Shown in pieces: positions 25,608-35,140 of a stretch of 64,000 nucleotides of DNA. Numbering within the stretch: position 1 is the stretch's first letter; each line of letters starts with the position of its first letter. The position numbers and the translations under genes were made by a program. Location of the stretch: positions 252,669 to 316,668 of the forward strand of contig NZ_QENZ01000005.1 of the NCBI RefSeq assembly GCF_003096835.1, in the 5' to 3' direction. The notes under the pieces are model-generated. The model saw only the letters and a program-made list of their open reading frames with translations, searched no databases and was not told the origin of the DNA. Origin of the DNA: Balneicella halophila (GTDB lineage: Bacteria; Bacteroidota; Bacteroidia; Bacteroidales; Balneicellaceae).

Positions 25608-27302
25608 ATGAAGAAATTTAGCATTTTAAGTATATTTTTTATACTTAGCACTGTGGCAAGTTTTGCTTGTACTAATTTTCTATTTACCAAATCAACCACC
25701 ACTGATGGTTCTACTATGATAACCTATGCAGCTGATGCTCACGTTATTTATGGTGAACTTTACCATTGGCCGGCAGCTGACTATCCTGAAGGCACTATGC
25801 TAGATGTAATAGAATGGGATACAGGTAAATTTCTTGGGAGAATTCCGCAAGTAGCACACACTTACAATGTTGTAGGTAATATGAATGAGCACCAATTAGC
25901 TATTGGAGAGACCACCTATGGCGGACGCAAAGAGCTTTATCATCAGGATGGAGCAATTATCGACTACGGCAGTTTAATTTACATCACTCTTCAACGCGCA
26001 AAGTCAGCACGTGAAGCAATAAAAACTATGGCTAATTTAGTCAAAGAACATGGTTATTACAGTAGTGGTGAGTCGTTCTCTATAGCTGATAAAGACGAAG
26101 TTTGGATTATGGAGTTAATTGGTAAAGGGAATGAAGAAAAAGGGGCTGTTTGGGTAGCACGGATGATTCCTGATGGCTACGTAAGCGGACACGCTAATCA
26201 GGCTCGTATTACTACTTTCCCACAATCAGGAAATACTGTTGCTACTTCAGATAATATTGATGACATTTTCAATAAAGAGGTAACAACTGTATATTCTTCT
26301 GATGTGATTTCTTTTGCTAAAAAAATGGGATTCTACCCACAAAATGCTTCTGATAAAGACTTTAGCTTTTCTGACAGCTATGCACCTGTTGACTTTGGAG
26401 GTGCAAGATTCTGCGAATTACGTGTTTGGGCGATGTTCAATAAAATTACAGATGGAATGGATCAGTATTTTGAATATGGTAAGGGCGATATAAAATATGA
26501 TGACAAAGGCTATGCGACTAATAGAATGCCTCTTTGGGTAAAGCCAAACAAAAAAGTAGATCCTAAAGACGTTATGGATTTGATGCGTGACCATTTAGAA
26601 AATACTGAGTTGGATATGAGTAAGGATGTAGGTGCAGGTCCTTTTGGCAATCCATATCGATGGAGACCAATGACTTGGGAGGTTGATGGTGTTAAGTATT
26701 GCCACGAACGTACTACCAGCACACAACAAACAGGCTTTTCTTTTGTATCTCAGTCACGTAACTGGTTACCAGACGAAATTGGCGGTATTATTTGGTTTGG
26801 AGTTGATGACACTGCTTTTACTTGTTATTTCCCTATGTACACCTCTGCTACAGATGTTCCTTATGCTTTTGCAGAAGGAAATGGTGACATTATGGATTTT
26901 ACTAATGAATCTGCATTTTGGGTTTTCAATCAAATTTCAAATTTTGGATATACTCGCTATAGCTACATCCACCCGGAGGTAAAAGCTAAACAAGATGAGA
27001 CAGAACGAGGATTTCTAGAAGATATTAAAACTATCGACAAAAATGCAAAATATCAGTATGACCAAGGCAATAAAGCTGGTGCAGTTCAATATTTGACCAG
27101 TTACTCTAAGAGACAAGGAAACGCAATGGTTGATGATTGGAGAAGATTCTATGGCTATTTGTTTGCTAAATATATGGATGGAAACATTAAAACAAAAGTG
27201 CCAAATAAAAAGAACCCTAAGGTTGAACAACCTGGATATAGCAATGAATACTATAAAAGCATCATAGAGCAAACAGGTGACAAACTGAAAATGAAAGAGT
27301 AA
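25608..27302 (+). CDS. C69-family (U34) dipeptidase, secreted
   Basis: The 564-residue N-terminal-nucleophile peptidase has a signal peptide that ends at A20, so cleavage would expose C21 (ASFA-CTNFLFTK) as the catalytic residue, as in PepD-type dipeptidases. Family blocks follow: DGSTMITYAADAH, the HQLAIGETTYGGR region and GHANQARITTFP. C69 enzymes release N-terminal residues from dipeptides. With the C1 peptidase and the DUF1287 protein it suggests a local set of exported peptidases. It is co-transcribed with the 57-residue membrane protein before it. Confidence 0.9.
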   Translation: MKKFSILSIFFILSTVASFACTNFLFTKSTTTDGSTMITYAADAHVIYGELYHWPAADYPEGTMLDVIEWDTGKFLGRIPQVAHTYNVVGNMNEHQLAIGETTYGGRKELYHQDGAIIDYGSLIYITLQRAKSAREAIKTMANLVKEHGYYSSGESFSIADKDEVWIMELIGKGNEEKGAVWVARMIPDGYVSGHANQARITTFPQSGNTVATSDNIDDIFNKEVTTVYSSDVISFAKKMGFYPQNASDKDFSFSDSYAPVDFGGARFCELRVWAMFNKITDGMDQYFEYGKGDIKYDDKGYATNRMPLWVKPNKKVDPKDVMDLMRDHLENTELDMSKDVGAGPFGNPYRWRPMTWEVDGVKYCHERTTSTQQTGFSFVSQSRNWLPDEIGGIIWFGVDDTAFTCYFPMYTSATDVPYAFAEGNGDIMDFTNESAFWVFNQISNFGYTRYSYIHPEVKAKQDETERGFLEDIKTIDKNAKYQYDQGNKAGAVQYLTSYSKRQGNAMVDDWRRFYGYLFAKYMDGNIKTKVPNKKNPKVEQPGYSNEYYKSIIEQTGDKLKMKE

Positions 27303-27340
27303 ATTTTAAACGCTTCATTGGTAATTAAAAGAAAGTTTAT

Positions 27341-27348
27341 TACCTTTG
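27341..27348 (+). promoter_or_regulatory. -7 promoter element of rplS
   Basis: TACCTTTG is an exact TAnnTTTG match. A TTG at 27318-27320 is in the right place for a degenerate -33 element. The resulting leader is about 85 nt. Confidence 0.6.
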
Positions 27349-27365
27349 CCGACCTGAAAAATCGT

Positions 27366-27400
27366 GTGCAATCTCTTACAGTTAGTCCGTAATATTGCAC
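27366..27400 (+). promoter_or_regulatory. Stem-loop in the rplS leader, candidate bL19 autoregulatory element
   Basis: GTGCAAT (27366-27372) and ATTGCAC (27394-27400) are perfect arms around a 21-nt loop that contains TTAGTCCG. The element lies in a leader of about 85 nt in front of rplS. There is no T-run, so it is not a terminator. Ribosomal protein leaders that bind the encoded protein are common; binding by bL19 here is inferred. Confidence 0.5.
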
Positions 27401-27439
27401 CTCGTGAAACAAAATAGAAATTACTAAAAGTAGAAAGAA

Positions 27440-27790
27440 ATGGACTTAATTAAAGTAGCCGAAGAGGCATTTGGAGGCGAATTAAACCACCCAAAATTCC
27501 GTAGTGGTGACACTATTAGTGTACATTACAAAATCAAAGAGGGTAACAAAGAGCGTATTCAGATTTTCCGTGGAGTTGTTATTCAAATCTCAGGAGAAGG
27601 AAACAATAAACGTTTCACAGTTCGTAAAATGTCTGGAAATATTGGAGTAGAAAGAATTATTCCGATAAACTCACCAGCCATTGAAAAAATCGAACTTAAC
27701 AAAAGTGGACGTGTACGTCGCTCAAGACTATTTTACCTACGTGAGCGTACTGGTAAAAAAGCAAGAATCAAAGAAAGAAGAATGGTATAA
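27440..27790 (+). CDS. rplS: 50S ribosomal protein bL19
   Basis: The 116-residue protein has the typical bL19 sequence: HPKFRSGDTISVHYKI, RIQIFRGVVIQI, FTVRKMSGNIGVERIIPINSP and a basic C-terminus (RSRLFYLRERTGKKARIKERR). bL19 sits at the interface of the 30S and 50S subunits. It is a single-gene transcript with its own promoter, structured leader and strong terminator. Confidence 0.97.
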   Translation: MDLIKVAEEAFGGELNHPKFRSGDTISVHYKIKEGNKERIQIFRGVVIQISGEGNNKRFTVRKMSGNIGVERIIPINSPAIEKIELNKSGRVRRSRLFYLRERTGKKARIKERRMV

Positions 27791-27814
27791 TTTTAAATAC
27801 CAACTCAACAATAC

Positions 27815-27849
27815 AAAAAAGGGAAAACGCATTAGTTTTCCCTTTTTTG
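27815..27849 (+). terminator. Terminator of rplS
   Basis: GGGAAAAC (27821-27828) and GTTTTCCC (27835-27842) are perfect arms around GCATTA, flanked by As on the left and Ts on the right, so it may work in both directions. Confidence 0.9.
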
Positions 27850-27852
27850 TTT

Positions 27853-27860
27853 TACTTTTG
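27853..27860 (+). promoter_or_regulatory. -7 promoter element of ispE, very close to the start codon
   Basis: TACTTTTG ends only 5 nt before the ispE ATG. If it is the real promoter, the mRNA would be leaderless or nearly so. No TTTG at -33 is seen, since that region is the rplS terminator. Confidence 0.5.
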
Positions 27861-27865
27861 TAACT

Positions 27866-28681
27866 ATGATTAGCTTCCCCAATGCAAAAATAAATATCGG
27901 ACTCTATATTACTGAAAAACGAGATGATGGTTACCATAATATAGAGACGATACTCTATCCTATACCTCTTAAAGATGCACTAGAAATTCGCAAAAGCAAA
28001 ACTGGTAAAACCAACTATCAGAATTCAGGAATCAAAATTGATGATATTGATTATGAGCAAACATCGGTGATGAAAGCTTATCATCTTTTGAGAGAACGTT
28101 ATTCTCTCCCTCCTATTGATATTATATTGTATAAAAATATTCCATATGGAGCAGGTCTTGGAGGAGGATCTGCTGATGCCGCGTTTATGCTAAAACTGCT
28201 CAATCAATATTTCAATTTAAATTTGACAGTCGAAGAACTCGAAAGCCATGCAAGTGAATTAGGAAGCGATGATCCATTTTTCATAAAAAACACACCACAA
28301 CTAGCCACTGGCAGAGGTGAAAATCTTAAAGAGGTTTCTGTTGATTTAAAAGGACACTATTTAGTGCTGTTAAAGCCCGACATTTTTATCAGCACAGCGA
28401 CTGCGTATAAAAATACAGTTCCTAAATCCTCTAATTTTGATTTAAAATCTGTAGATCAATTGCCTATTGCTGAATGGGAAGAAAATATCAAAAATGATTT
28501 TGAAGATGGATTGTTTCTTCAATTCCCACTGTTAGAAGAACTTAAAAGCGAACTTTACAGAAATGGTGCTATTTACGCTTCTCTTTCTGGTAGTGGTTCA
28601 TCTATCTATGGAATATTTGAATCTAAGCCCCAATTATCGACACTTTTGAAAAATAATTTACTCTGGCAAGGATTACTATAA
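27866..28681 (+). CDS. ispE: 4-diphosphocytidyl-2-C-methyl-D-erythritol kinase
   Basis: The 271-residue GHMP kinase has the N-terminal ISFPNAKINIGLYITEKRDDG, the ATP-binding PYGAGLGGGSADAAFML near residue 95 and the C-terminal SLSGSGSSIYGIF. IspE phosphorylates CDP-ME in the cytosolic MEP pathway for isopentenyl diphosphate, so the organism makes isoprenoids this way. The ATG at 27866 is fixed by the conserved N-terminus. Transcript appears single-gene. Confidence 0.95.
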   Translation: MISFPNAKINIGLYITEKRDDGYHNIETILYPIPLKDALEIRKSKTGKTNYQNSGIKIDDIDYEQTSVMKAYHLLRERYSLPPIDIILYKNIPYGAGLGGGSADAAFMLKLLNQYFNLNLTVEELESHASELGSDDPFFIKNTPQLATGRGENLKEVSVDLKGHYLVLLKPDIFISTATAYKNTVPKSSNFDLKSVDQLPIAEWEENIKNDFEDGLFLQFPLLEELKSELYRNGAIYASLSGSGSSIYGIFESKPQLSTLLKNNLLWQGLL

Positions 28682-28710
28682 TCCAATTCGTTTTTTCTTG
28701 AAAAATTCGC

Positions 28711-28718
28711 TAATTTTG
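28711..28718 (+). promoter_or_regulatory. -7 promoter element of fumC
   Basis: TAATTTTG is an exact TAnnTTTG match, 39 nt before the fumC ATG. Confidence 0.55.
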
Positions 28719-28757
28719 AGAGCGTATTTATAACATATTAATAAAAACTATATCATT

Positions 28758-30155
28758 ATGAGTTATCGAATAGAACATGACACTATGGGTGAGGTAAAAG
28801 TGCCTGCTGATAAATATTGGGGAGCACAAACACAACGCTCTAAACAAAACTTTCCTATTGGAGCTCCAGCTTCTATGCCTAAAGAAATTATTCATGCTTT
28901 TGGCTACTTAAAAAAGGCAGCAGCCTATGCAAATGCTGAACTAGGAGTTCTTCCCGAAGAAAAAAAAGATCTTATCGCAAAAGCGGCTGATGAAATCATA
29001 GAAGGTAAGTTAGACGACCAATTCCCTTTGGTAATTTGGCAAACAGGTTCAGGAACGCAGTCTAATATGAATGTGAACGAAGTCGTTTCTAATCGTGCTC
29101 ACGTATTGGATGGTGGAAAATTAGGAGAAGGTGATAAGAAAATTCACCCTAATGATGATGTAAATAAATCACAATCATCTAACGATACATTCCCAACTGC
29201 AATGCATATTGCTGCATACAGAATGCTAATCGAAACAACCATTCCCGGAGTTGAATATCTCAGAGATTCCTTGCAGAAGAAGTCTGAAGAAATGAAAGAT
29301 GTAGTGAAAATAGGACGTACGCACTGGATGGATGCGACTCCTCTTACTTTAGGTCAAGAGTTCTCTGGCTATGTTGCTCAAATCAACTTTGGATTGAAAG
29401 CTTTGAAAAACACTTTAGCTCACTTATCACAGTTAGCATTGGGCGGAACAGCTGTAGGTACTGGATTGAATACTCCAAAAGGTTATGATGTAAAGGTTGC
29501 CGAGTACATCGCAAAGTTCACAGGACAGCCTTTCCAAACTGCTGAAAATAAATTTGAAGCTTTAGCCGCACATGATGCTATTGTAGAAAGCCACGGAGCA
29601 TTGAAACAATTAGCAGTAAGTATCACAAAAATTGCTAATGACATACGTCTAATGGCTTCAGTACCACGTTCTGGAATTGGTGAACTCATTATCCCTTCCA
29701 ATGAGCCAGGTTCTTCAATTATGCCGGGAAAAGTAAACCCTACACAGGTTGAAGCTATCACTATGGTTTGTGGACAAATTATTGGTAATGACACTGCAGT
29801 ATCCTATGCTGGAACTACAGGACATTTTGAATTGAACGTTTTCAAGCCAATGATGATTGCTAACTTTTTACAGTCGGCTCGGTTATTAGGTGATGCTTGC
29901 CGTGCATTTACAGACAACTGTGTGGCTGGTATTAAACCAAATGAAAAACGCATCAAAGAACTCTTAGAAAACTCATTGATGTTAGTAACTGCTCTAAATA
30001 CACATATCGGTTATGAAAAAGCAGCGAAAATTGCTAAAAAAGCACATGCTGAAGATACTACATTGCGTGAGGCTGCTATTGAATTAGGTTTCTTGACTGA
30101 CGAGGAATTCACAGCTTGGGTAGATCCTAATAAAATGATTGGTAATTTAGAGTAA
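28758..30155 (+). CDS. fumC: Fumarate hydratase class II
   Basis: The 465-residue enzyme has the fumarase/aspartase signature [16 protein letters not shown] near residue 315, the substrate-binding [19 protein letters not shown] near 95, the [14 protein letters not shown] region and the B-site-like H in [15 protein letters not shown]. Class II fumarases are iron-free, oxygen-stable homotetramers that interconvert fumarate and malate. It is a single-gene unit with promoter and terminator. Confidence 0.95.
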   Translation: MSYRIEHDTMGEVKVPADKYWGAQTQRSKQNFPIGAPASMPKEIIHAFGYLKKAAAYANAELGVLPEEKKDLIAKAADEIIEGKLDDQFPLVIWQTGSGTQSNMNVNEVVSNRAHVLDGGKLGEGDKKIHPNDDVNKSQSSNDTFPTAMHIAAYRMLIETTIPGVEYLRDSLQKKSEEMKDVVKIGRTHWMDATPLTLGQEFSGYVAQINFGLKALKNTLAHLSQLALGGTAVGTGLNTPKGYDVKVAEYIAKFTGQPFQTAENKFEALAAHDAIVESHGALKQLAVSITKIANDIRLMASVPRSGIGELIIPSNEPGSSIMPGKVNPTQVEAITMVCGQIIGNDTAVSYAGTTGHFELNVFKPMMIANFLQSARLLGDACRAFTDNCVAGIKPNEKRIKELLENSLMLVTALNTHIGYEKAAKIAKKAHAEDTTLREAAIELGFLTDEEFTAWVDPNKMIGNLE

Positions 30156-30178
30156 TAAAATATAAATCGACACATTGA

Positions 30179-30212
30179 AGGGTGGCAATATTTTGTATTG
30201 TCACTCTTTTTT
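30179..30212 (+). terminator. Terminator of fumC
   Basis: AGGGTGGCAATA pairs with TATTGTCACTCT (wobble pairs included) around TTTTG, followed by Ts. Confidence 0.85.
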
Positions 30213-30238
30213 ATTCATCTTTTTTTCAAAAGAATGAT

Positions 30239-30246
30239 TACCTTTG
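30239..30246 (+). promoter_or_regulatory. -7 promoter element of the YgjV-GNAT/uvrA operon
   Basis: TACCTTTG is an exact TAnnTTTG match, 27 nt before the ATG at 30274. The in-frame TTG at 30244 overlaps this box and is therefore not the start. Confidence 0.6.
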
Positions 30247-30273
30247 TTTATTACAACCATTTTTAAAAAATAT

Positions 30274-30924
30274 ATGATAGACGCTTCCTTTTGGGGTATT
30301 CCTGTTGTTGAGTGGATTGGCTATATAGCCTCTGTTTTTGTTCTTATTTCTTTGATGATGTCGTCAATCTTGCGTTTACGCATTATCAATTTAATTGGTG
30401 CATTAATTTTTTCTATTTATGGACTACTGATAGAATCCTATCCTGTTGCGATTATGAATTTCCTTATCGTGCTTTCAAATATTTACTATTTGTACAAAAT
30501 GCGCAAGATTAAGGAGGAATTTACAATTTTAGAAGCAAGTCCGAATAGTACATTTATGGGACGCTTCATTGAATTAAATTATAAAGAAATAAAACGTTTC
30601 TTTCCTAAATTCATTTTTAACAATGAGGTTCATAATATTAGTTTCTATATTCTTAGAAATATGAATGTGGCCGGGCTTTTTATTGCTACACATTACAATA
30701 CGAATACATTAAAAGTAGTTTTAGATTATGTAAGTCCGGAATATCGCGACTTTAAAATTGGAGACTATATTCATCACCAACTTGTCAAATATTTCTTAGC
30801 AAAAGGCTATCGCAAACTTTTATGCGACACCAGTAATGCCAAACACATCAACTATCTATTGAAGATGGGCTACAAAAAGGAGGTTATCAATAATCACACT
30901 GTATATATAAAAACGTTAGGATAA
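30274..30924 (+). CDS. YgjV-like membrane domain fused to a GNAT-like domain
   Basis: The 216-residue protein has three membrane helices in residues 8-80 (VEWIGYIASVFVLISLMM, INLIGALIFSIYGLL, VAIMNFLIVLSNIYYLY), like the YgjV/PQ-loop-type family. A soluble domain follows from about 90 to 216. Its end, KGYRKLLCDTSNAKHINYLLKMGYKKE, resembles the last part of GNAT acetyltransferases. Substrate is unknown. The stop is 2 nt before uvrA, so the two share an mRNA. The start at 30274 is chosen because the longer frame runs into the promoter. Confidence 0.7.
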   Translation: MIDASFWGIPVVEWIGYIASVFVLISLMMSSILRLRIINLIGALIFSIYGLLIESYPVAIMNFLIVLSNIYYLYKMRKIKEEFTILEASPNSTFMGRFIELNYKEIKRFFPKFIFNNEVHNISFYILRNMNVAGLFIATHYNTNTLKVVLDYVSPEYRDFKIGDYIHHQLVKYFLAKGYRKLLCDTSNAKHINYLLKMGYKKEVINNHTVYIKTLG

Positions 30925-30926
30925 GG

Positions 30927-33695
30927 ATGACAGATAGTATTCATGTAAAAGGTGCACGTGTCCACAATCTTAAAAATGTTGAAGTTAAAATCCCTCGCAA
31001 TAAGTTAGTCGTTGTTACGGGTGTTTCCGGCTCAGGAAAGTCATCTTTGGCTTTTAACACGCTTTATGCTGAAGGACAAAGACGCTATGTAGAGAGTTTA
31101 TCTTCTTATGCTCGTCAATTCCTTGGACGTATTGATAAACCTGAGGTAGATTTCATCAAAGGAATACCACCGGCGATTGCCATTGAGCAAAAAGTAAATA
31201 CTAAAAATCCACGTTCGACAGTAGGAACTTCGACTGAAATCTATGACTACATAAAATTGCTTTATGCTAAGATAGGAATAACCTACTCTCCTATCTCAGG
31301 CAATCCTGTAAAACGTCACAAAGTTGAGGATGTCGTTAAAGCTATTTTATCAAAACCGAATGATACGAGTTTACTCATTTTAGCACCAATTCAACTACCC
31401 GAAGAACGAACTTTAGAACAGCAGCTACAATTGCTAATGCAACAGGGTTTTTCGAGAATAGCAAAAGATTCAGGCGAAGTCGTTAAAATAGAAAACTATT
31501 CCGATACTGACATTCCCTTACTAGTCATTGACAGAATAAGGGTAAATGACGAAGAGGGTCTACACGAACGAATTGCAGACTCTGTGCAGACAGCATTCTA
31601 CGAAGGTGATGGCTCTTGTGTTATTCAAGATATGAAGTCACAAGAAAAAGAAATATTTTCGAATAAATTTGAAGCTGATGGGATAACTTTTGAGCAACCA
31701 ACAGTGGATACTTTTAGCTTTAACAATCCCATTGGTGCTTGTCCTACTTGTGAAGGTTATGGTAAAGTGGTAGGCATAGACCCCGATTTAGTAATTCCTG
31801 ATAAAAGTCTGAGCGTTTATGAGGAAGCTATTTATTGCTGGCGAGGTGAGAAAATGAGAAAATGGAAAAATGAATTGGTTCGTAATGCTCATCACTTCGA
31901 CTTTCCTATACACACTCCTTATTACGAGCTCACTGAGGAACAAAAAGAACTACTTTGGACAGGAAATGAGTATTTTAAAGGCATCAATGCATTTTTCAAG
32001 CGTTTGGAAGAGAAGCAGTACAAAATTCAATTTCGAGTGATGCTCTCCCGATATCGTGGAAAGACACTTTGCCCGGAATGTAAAGGTACACGTCTCAAAG
32101 AAAGTGCTTCATACGTAAAAGTTGGAAATACTGCAATTACTGATTTGGTAAATTTACCAATTGTGCGTTTGCTTCCATTCTTTGAAAAATTGGAACTTAA
32201 TGAATACCAAACAAAAATAGCTGAGCGGATACTTGTAGAAATTACCAAACGTTTACAGTTTCTTTTGGATGTTGGCTTAGGTTATCTTACGCTTAACCGT
32301 CTATCCTCAACGCTTTCTGGTGGAGAAAGCCAACGAATTAATCTTGCCACTTCGTTGGGTAGCAGTTTAGTGGGCTCATTGTATATACTAGACGAACCCA
32401 GTATAGGACTGCACTCTAAAGATACTGAAAGACTTATAAAAGTGCTGAAACAACTTCGTGACTTAGGAAACACTGTTGTTGTAGTGGAACATGACGAAGA
32501 TATCATAAAAGCTGCTGATGAAATTATTGATATAGGTCCTTTGGCAGGAAGACTTGGAGGCGAAATTATCTTCCAAGGAGACCAAAAAGCTTTAAAAAAA
32601 GCTGACACTTTAACCTCTAAGTATATGAGAGGGGAAATGTCGGTCCCACTACCCGATTTTCCTCGTATTTGGACAGATTATCTTTCCATCGAACATGCTG
32701 TGATGCATAATTTAAAGAATTTATCCGTTAAATTCCCTTTAAACACATTAACTGCAGTTATTGGCGTAAGCGGATCAGGAAAATCAACATTGATTCGAGA
32801 AGTTCTAGTACCTACATTCAACAAAGTAAAAGGGCTCGGTGTTGATTACTACAAAAATAAGTCAGGAAGTTCGCTATCCGGAGATATTAGTCGGTTAAGT
32901 ACCTTAGAATTTGTTGATCAAAATCCTATCGGGAAATCTTCACGTTCTAATCCTGTCACATATATTAAAGCGTATGATGAAATTAGAACCTTATTTGCTT
33001 CTCAGAAATCTGCTAAACGAGCCGGCATGAAACCTGCACATTTTTCGTTCAATGTTGATGGAGGACGTTGCGAAGAGTGCCAAGGAGAAGGAGAAATACA
33101 AATAGAAATGCAATTTATGGCTGACGTAAGACTCACTTGTGAAAGTTGTAACGGTAAGCGTTTCAAAGATGAAGTCTTGGATATTAAATATGAAGGCAAA
33201 AATATTTATGATGTTTTAAAGATGACCGTCGAAGAAGCCATTGACTTTTTCGGTAAAAATGAACAAGGAACCCAAGAAAAGAAAATCATTAGTAAACTAC
33301 AAGTTCTTTCTGATGTTGGCTTAGAATATGTCCGTCTAGGTCAAGCATCGAGTACGTTGAGTGGTGGCGAAAGCCAACGTATCAAATTAGCATTCTTCCT
33401 TACTAAAGAGCGAGCAGAACCGTCACTATTTGTTTTCGATGAACCAACGACAGGACTTCATTTCCACGACATCAATAAACTTATGAGTGCTTTAAATTCG
33501 CTGGTGGATAGAGGACATACGGTTATCGTAATTGAACACAATATGGACGTTATTAAAGCCTCAGACTGGATTATAGAATTAGGTCCCGGAGGTGGCGAAG
33601 AAGGCGGTAAACTGGTATTTGCTGGAACTCCGAAGGATTTAGTGAAATGTAAGGACTCATACACAGCTCCTTATTTAGCCGAAAAATTAAAGTAG
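30927..33695 (+). CDS. uvrA: Excinuclease ABC subunit A
   Basis: The 922-residue protein is normal for UvrA. The first Walker A is [10 protein letters not shown] near 33 and the second [10 protein letters not shown] near 615. Zinc modules are [10 protein letters not shown] near 270 and [10 protein letters not shown] with CESCNGKRF near 715-740. Two LSGGESQR signatures are seen near 470 and 810. UvrA recognises bulky DNA lesions with UvrB in nucleotide excision repair. It is translated just after the YgjV-GNAT gene. Confidence 0.97.
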   Translation: MTDSIHVKGARVHNLKNVEVKIPRNKLVVVTGVSGSGKSSLAFNTLYAEGQRRYVESLSSYARQFLGRIDKPEVDFIKGIPPAIAIEQKVNTKNPRSTVGTSTEIYDYIKLLYAKIGITYSPISGNPVKRHKVEDVVKAILSKPNDTSLLILAPIQLPEERTLEQQLQLLMQQGFSRIAKDSGEVVKIENYSDTDIPLLVIDRIRVNDEEGLHERIADSVQTAFYEGDGSCVIQDMKSQEKEIFSNKFEADGITFEQPTVDTFSFNNPIGACPTCEGYGKVVGIDPDLVIPDKSLSVYEEAIYCWRGEKMRKWKNELVRNAHHFDFPIHTPYYELTEEQKELLWTGNEYFKGINAFFKRLEEKQYKIQFRVMLSRYRGKTLCPECKGTRLKESASYVKVGNTAITDLVNLPIVRLLPFFEKLELNEYQTKIAERILVEITKRLQFLLDVGLGYLTLNRLSSTLSGGESQRINLATSLGSSLVGSLYILDEPSIGLHSKDTERLIKVLKQLRDLGNTVVVVEHDEDIIKAADEIIDIGPLAGRLGGEIIFQGDQKALKKADTLTSKYMRGEMSVPLPDFPRIWTDYLSIEHAVMHNLKNLSVKFPLNTLTAVIGVSGSGKSTLIREVLVPTFNKVKGLGVDYYKNKSGSSLSGDISRLSTLEFVDQNPIGKSSRSNPVTYIKAYDEIRTLFASQKSAKRAGMKPAHFSFNVDGGRCEECQGEGEIQIEMQFMADVRLTCESCNGKRFKDEVLDIKYEGKNIYDVLKMTVEEAIDFFGKNEQGTQEKKIISKLQVLSDVGLEYVRLGQASSTLSGGESQRIKLAFFLTKERAEPSLFVFDEPTTGLHFHDINKLMSALNSLVDRGHTVIVIEHNMDVIKASDWIIELGPGGGEEGGKLVFAGTPKDLVKCKDSYTAPYLAEKLK

Positions 33696-33703
33696 AAAAT
33701 CGT

Positions 33704-33711
33704 TACATTTG
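33704..33711 (+). promoter_or_regulatory. -7 promoter element of kdsA inside a palindrome
   Basis: TACATTTG matches TAnnTTTG and lies within GTTACA-TT-TGTAAC (33702-33715), 23 nt before the kdsA ATG. The dyad could be chance or an operator. Confidence 0.5.
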
Positions 33712-33734
33712 TAACAGACAAAAAGATCAATTTT

Positions 33735-34553
33735 ATGTTAGATTCATTGACAAAAATAAAACACAAAGAAAGTGGAAATTTCTTTTTAATTGCGGGGCCC
33801 TGTGCTATAGAAAGCAAAGAAGTTGTCGAAGAAACCGCTTCTGAGATTCAGAAAATTACAGACAAACTGCAAATACCTTGGATACTGAAAGGTTCTTATA
33901 AAAAAGCCAATCGCTCTCGAATAGATTCCTTTACAGGCATTGGAGATAAAAAAGCATTGCAAATATTAAAAGATGCCGGTGAAAAGTTTGACGTCCCTAC
34001 GGTTACTGATATACACACGCCACAAGAAGCCTCAATGGCTGCTGACTATGTAGATGTATTGCAGATTCCTGCATTTCTTTGTCGCCAAACAGAACTTTTA
34101 GTTGCAGCAGCAAAAACAGGTAAATATGTAAACATCAAAAAAGGTCAATTTCTTTCTGCCGAAACAATGCAATTTGCAGTGCAAAAAATTCGTGACTCCG
34201 GCAATGAAAATGTAATGCTTACTGAAAGAGGAAATAGTTTTGGTTATCAAGATTTAATCATCGACTATCGAGGCATACCTATGATGCAAACCAACAACTG
34301 CCCCGTTATTTTAGACATTACCCATTCACTGCAACGGCCTAACCAAAGCAGTGGAGTAACGGGCGGACAACCGGAATTAATTGAGACTGTTGCAAAAGCA
34401 GGTGTTGCTGTGGGCGTTGATGGCATATTTATTGAGACACATCCTAATCCGGCAGAAGCACTCTCTGACGGAGCAAACATGTTGCCTTTGGCACAATTAG
34501 AAAATTTATTAGAGAAATTAGTTAAAATAAGACAAACTATTAAAAATTTATAG
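33735..34553 (+). CDS. kdsA: 3-deoxy-8-phosphooctulonate synthase (KDO-8-P synthase)
   Basis: The 272-residue enzyme shows LIAGPCAIESKEVV (PEP/phosphate site), KGSYKKANRSR, VTDIHTPQEA and the DITHSLQRPNQSSGVTGGQ block. KdsA condenses PEP with arabinose-5-phosphate to make KDO-8-P for lipid A-core LPS in the cytoplasm. It presumably is co-transcribed with the SPOR lipoprotein that follows 2 nt later. It demonstrates that the cell makes LPS with KDO. Confidence 0.95.
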   Translation: MLDSLTKIKHKESGNFFLIAGPCAIESKEVVEETASEIQKITDKLQIPWILKGSYKKANRSRIDSFTGIGDKKALQILKDAGEKFDVPTVTDIHTPQEASMAADYVDVLQIPAFLCRQTELLVAAAKTGKYVNIKKGQFLSAETMQFAVQKIRDSGNENVMLTERGNSFGYQDLIIDYRGIPMMQTNNCPVILDITHSLQRPNQSSGVTGGQPELIETVAKAGVAVGVDGIFIETHPNPAEALSDGANMLPLAQLENLLEKLVKIRQTIKNL

Positions 34554-34555
34554 AG

Positions 34556-35038
34556 ATGAAAAATGTATTTTTTTATGCACTCTTGTTAAGTGCTTTCCTT
34601 GCAACCTCTTGTGGGTCCACTAAAAAATCAAGAACTGATGATGATTTCTATGATTTCAACAAACAGGAACCTACCATAGAAGAGCCAACGACTACAGAAA
34701 CAACTAATGATTATGATGTTGCAGCAGATGGAACTTATACGAAACCATCAAACGTATCTAGTCGATTTGAAACTGTGGAAATAGTACGAGGTGCTATTGA
34801 TTATGATGCAAAATATTTTATCATTTTGGGAAGTTTTGCTAACGAAAATAATGCGAATCGTCTAGTAGGAACTCTAGCAAAACAAGGATTTGCCCCTAAC
34901 ATTTTGAAAGCCGATAATGGAATGTACCGTGTTTCAGGATACTATTTTAATGACGAAAAAGCTGCACGTATGGAAGTAGATGCTATTCGCGCTAAATATC
35001 CAGAATATGATGACTTATGGTTATTAATAAAAAAATAA
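34556..35038 (+). CDS. SPOR-domain lipoprotein
   Basis: The 160-residue protein has a lipobox with cysteine at about 20 (LATSCGS), then an acidic and Thr-rich linker (EPTIEEPTTTET) and a C-terminal SPOR domain (YDAKYFIILGSFANENNANRLVGTLAKQG-type start, ending in YPEYDDLWLLIKK). SPOR domains bind denuded peptidoglycan at the division septum. It probably attaches to the outer membrane or stays periplasmic. Function beyond wall binding is unknown. Confidence 0.85.
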   Translation: MKNVFFYALLLSAFLATSCGSTKKSRTDDDFYDFNKQEPTIEEPTTTETTNDYDVAADGTYTKPSNVSSRFETVEIVRGAIDYDAKYFIILGSFANENNANRLVGTLAKQGFAPNILKADNGMYRVSGYYFNDEKAARMEVDAIRAKYPEYDDLWLLIKK

Positions 35039-35059
35039 GTAATTAAGCAAGACATTATA

Positions 35060-35094
35060 AAGGCCAATCTTTAATTTTAAAGACTGGCTTTTTT
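35060..35094 (+). terminator. Terminator of the kdsA-SPOR operon
   Basis: AAGGCCAATCTTT and AAAGACTGGCTT pair with one mismatch around a short loop, then a T-run. Confidence 0.85.
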
Positions 35095-35110
35095 GTTCAA
35101 TGAAAGTAAT

Positions 35111-35118
35111 TACATTTG
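35111..35118 (+). promoter_or_regulatory. -7 promoter element of the aldehyde dehydrogenase operon
   Basis: TACATTTG is an exact TAnnTTTG match with a TTTG at 35092-35095 upstream (somewhat close spacing), 22 nt before the ATG. Confidence 0.6.
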
Positions 35119-35140
35119 TATAAATCAATAATATAGCCCC

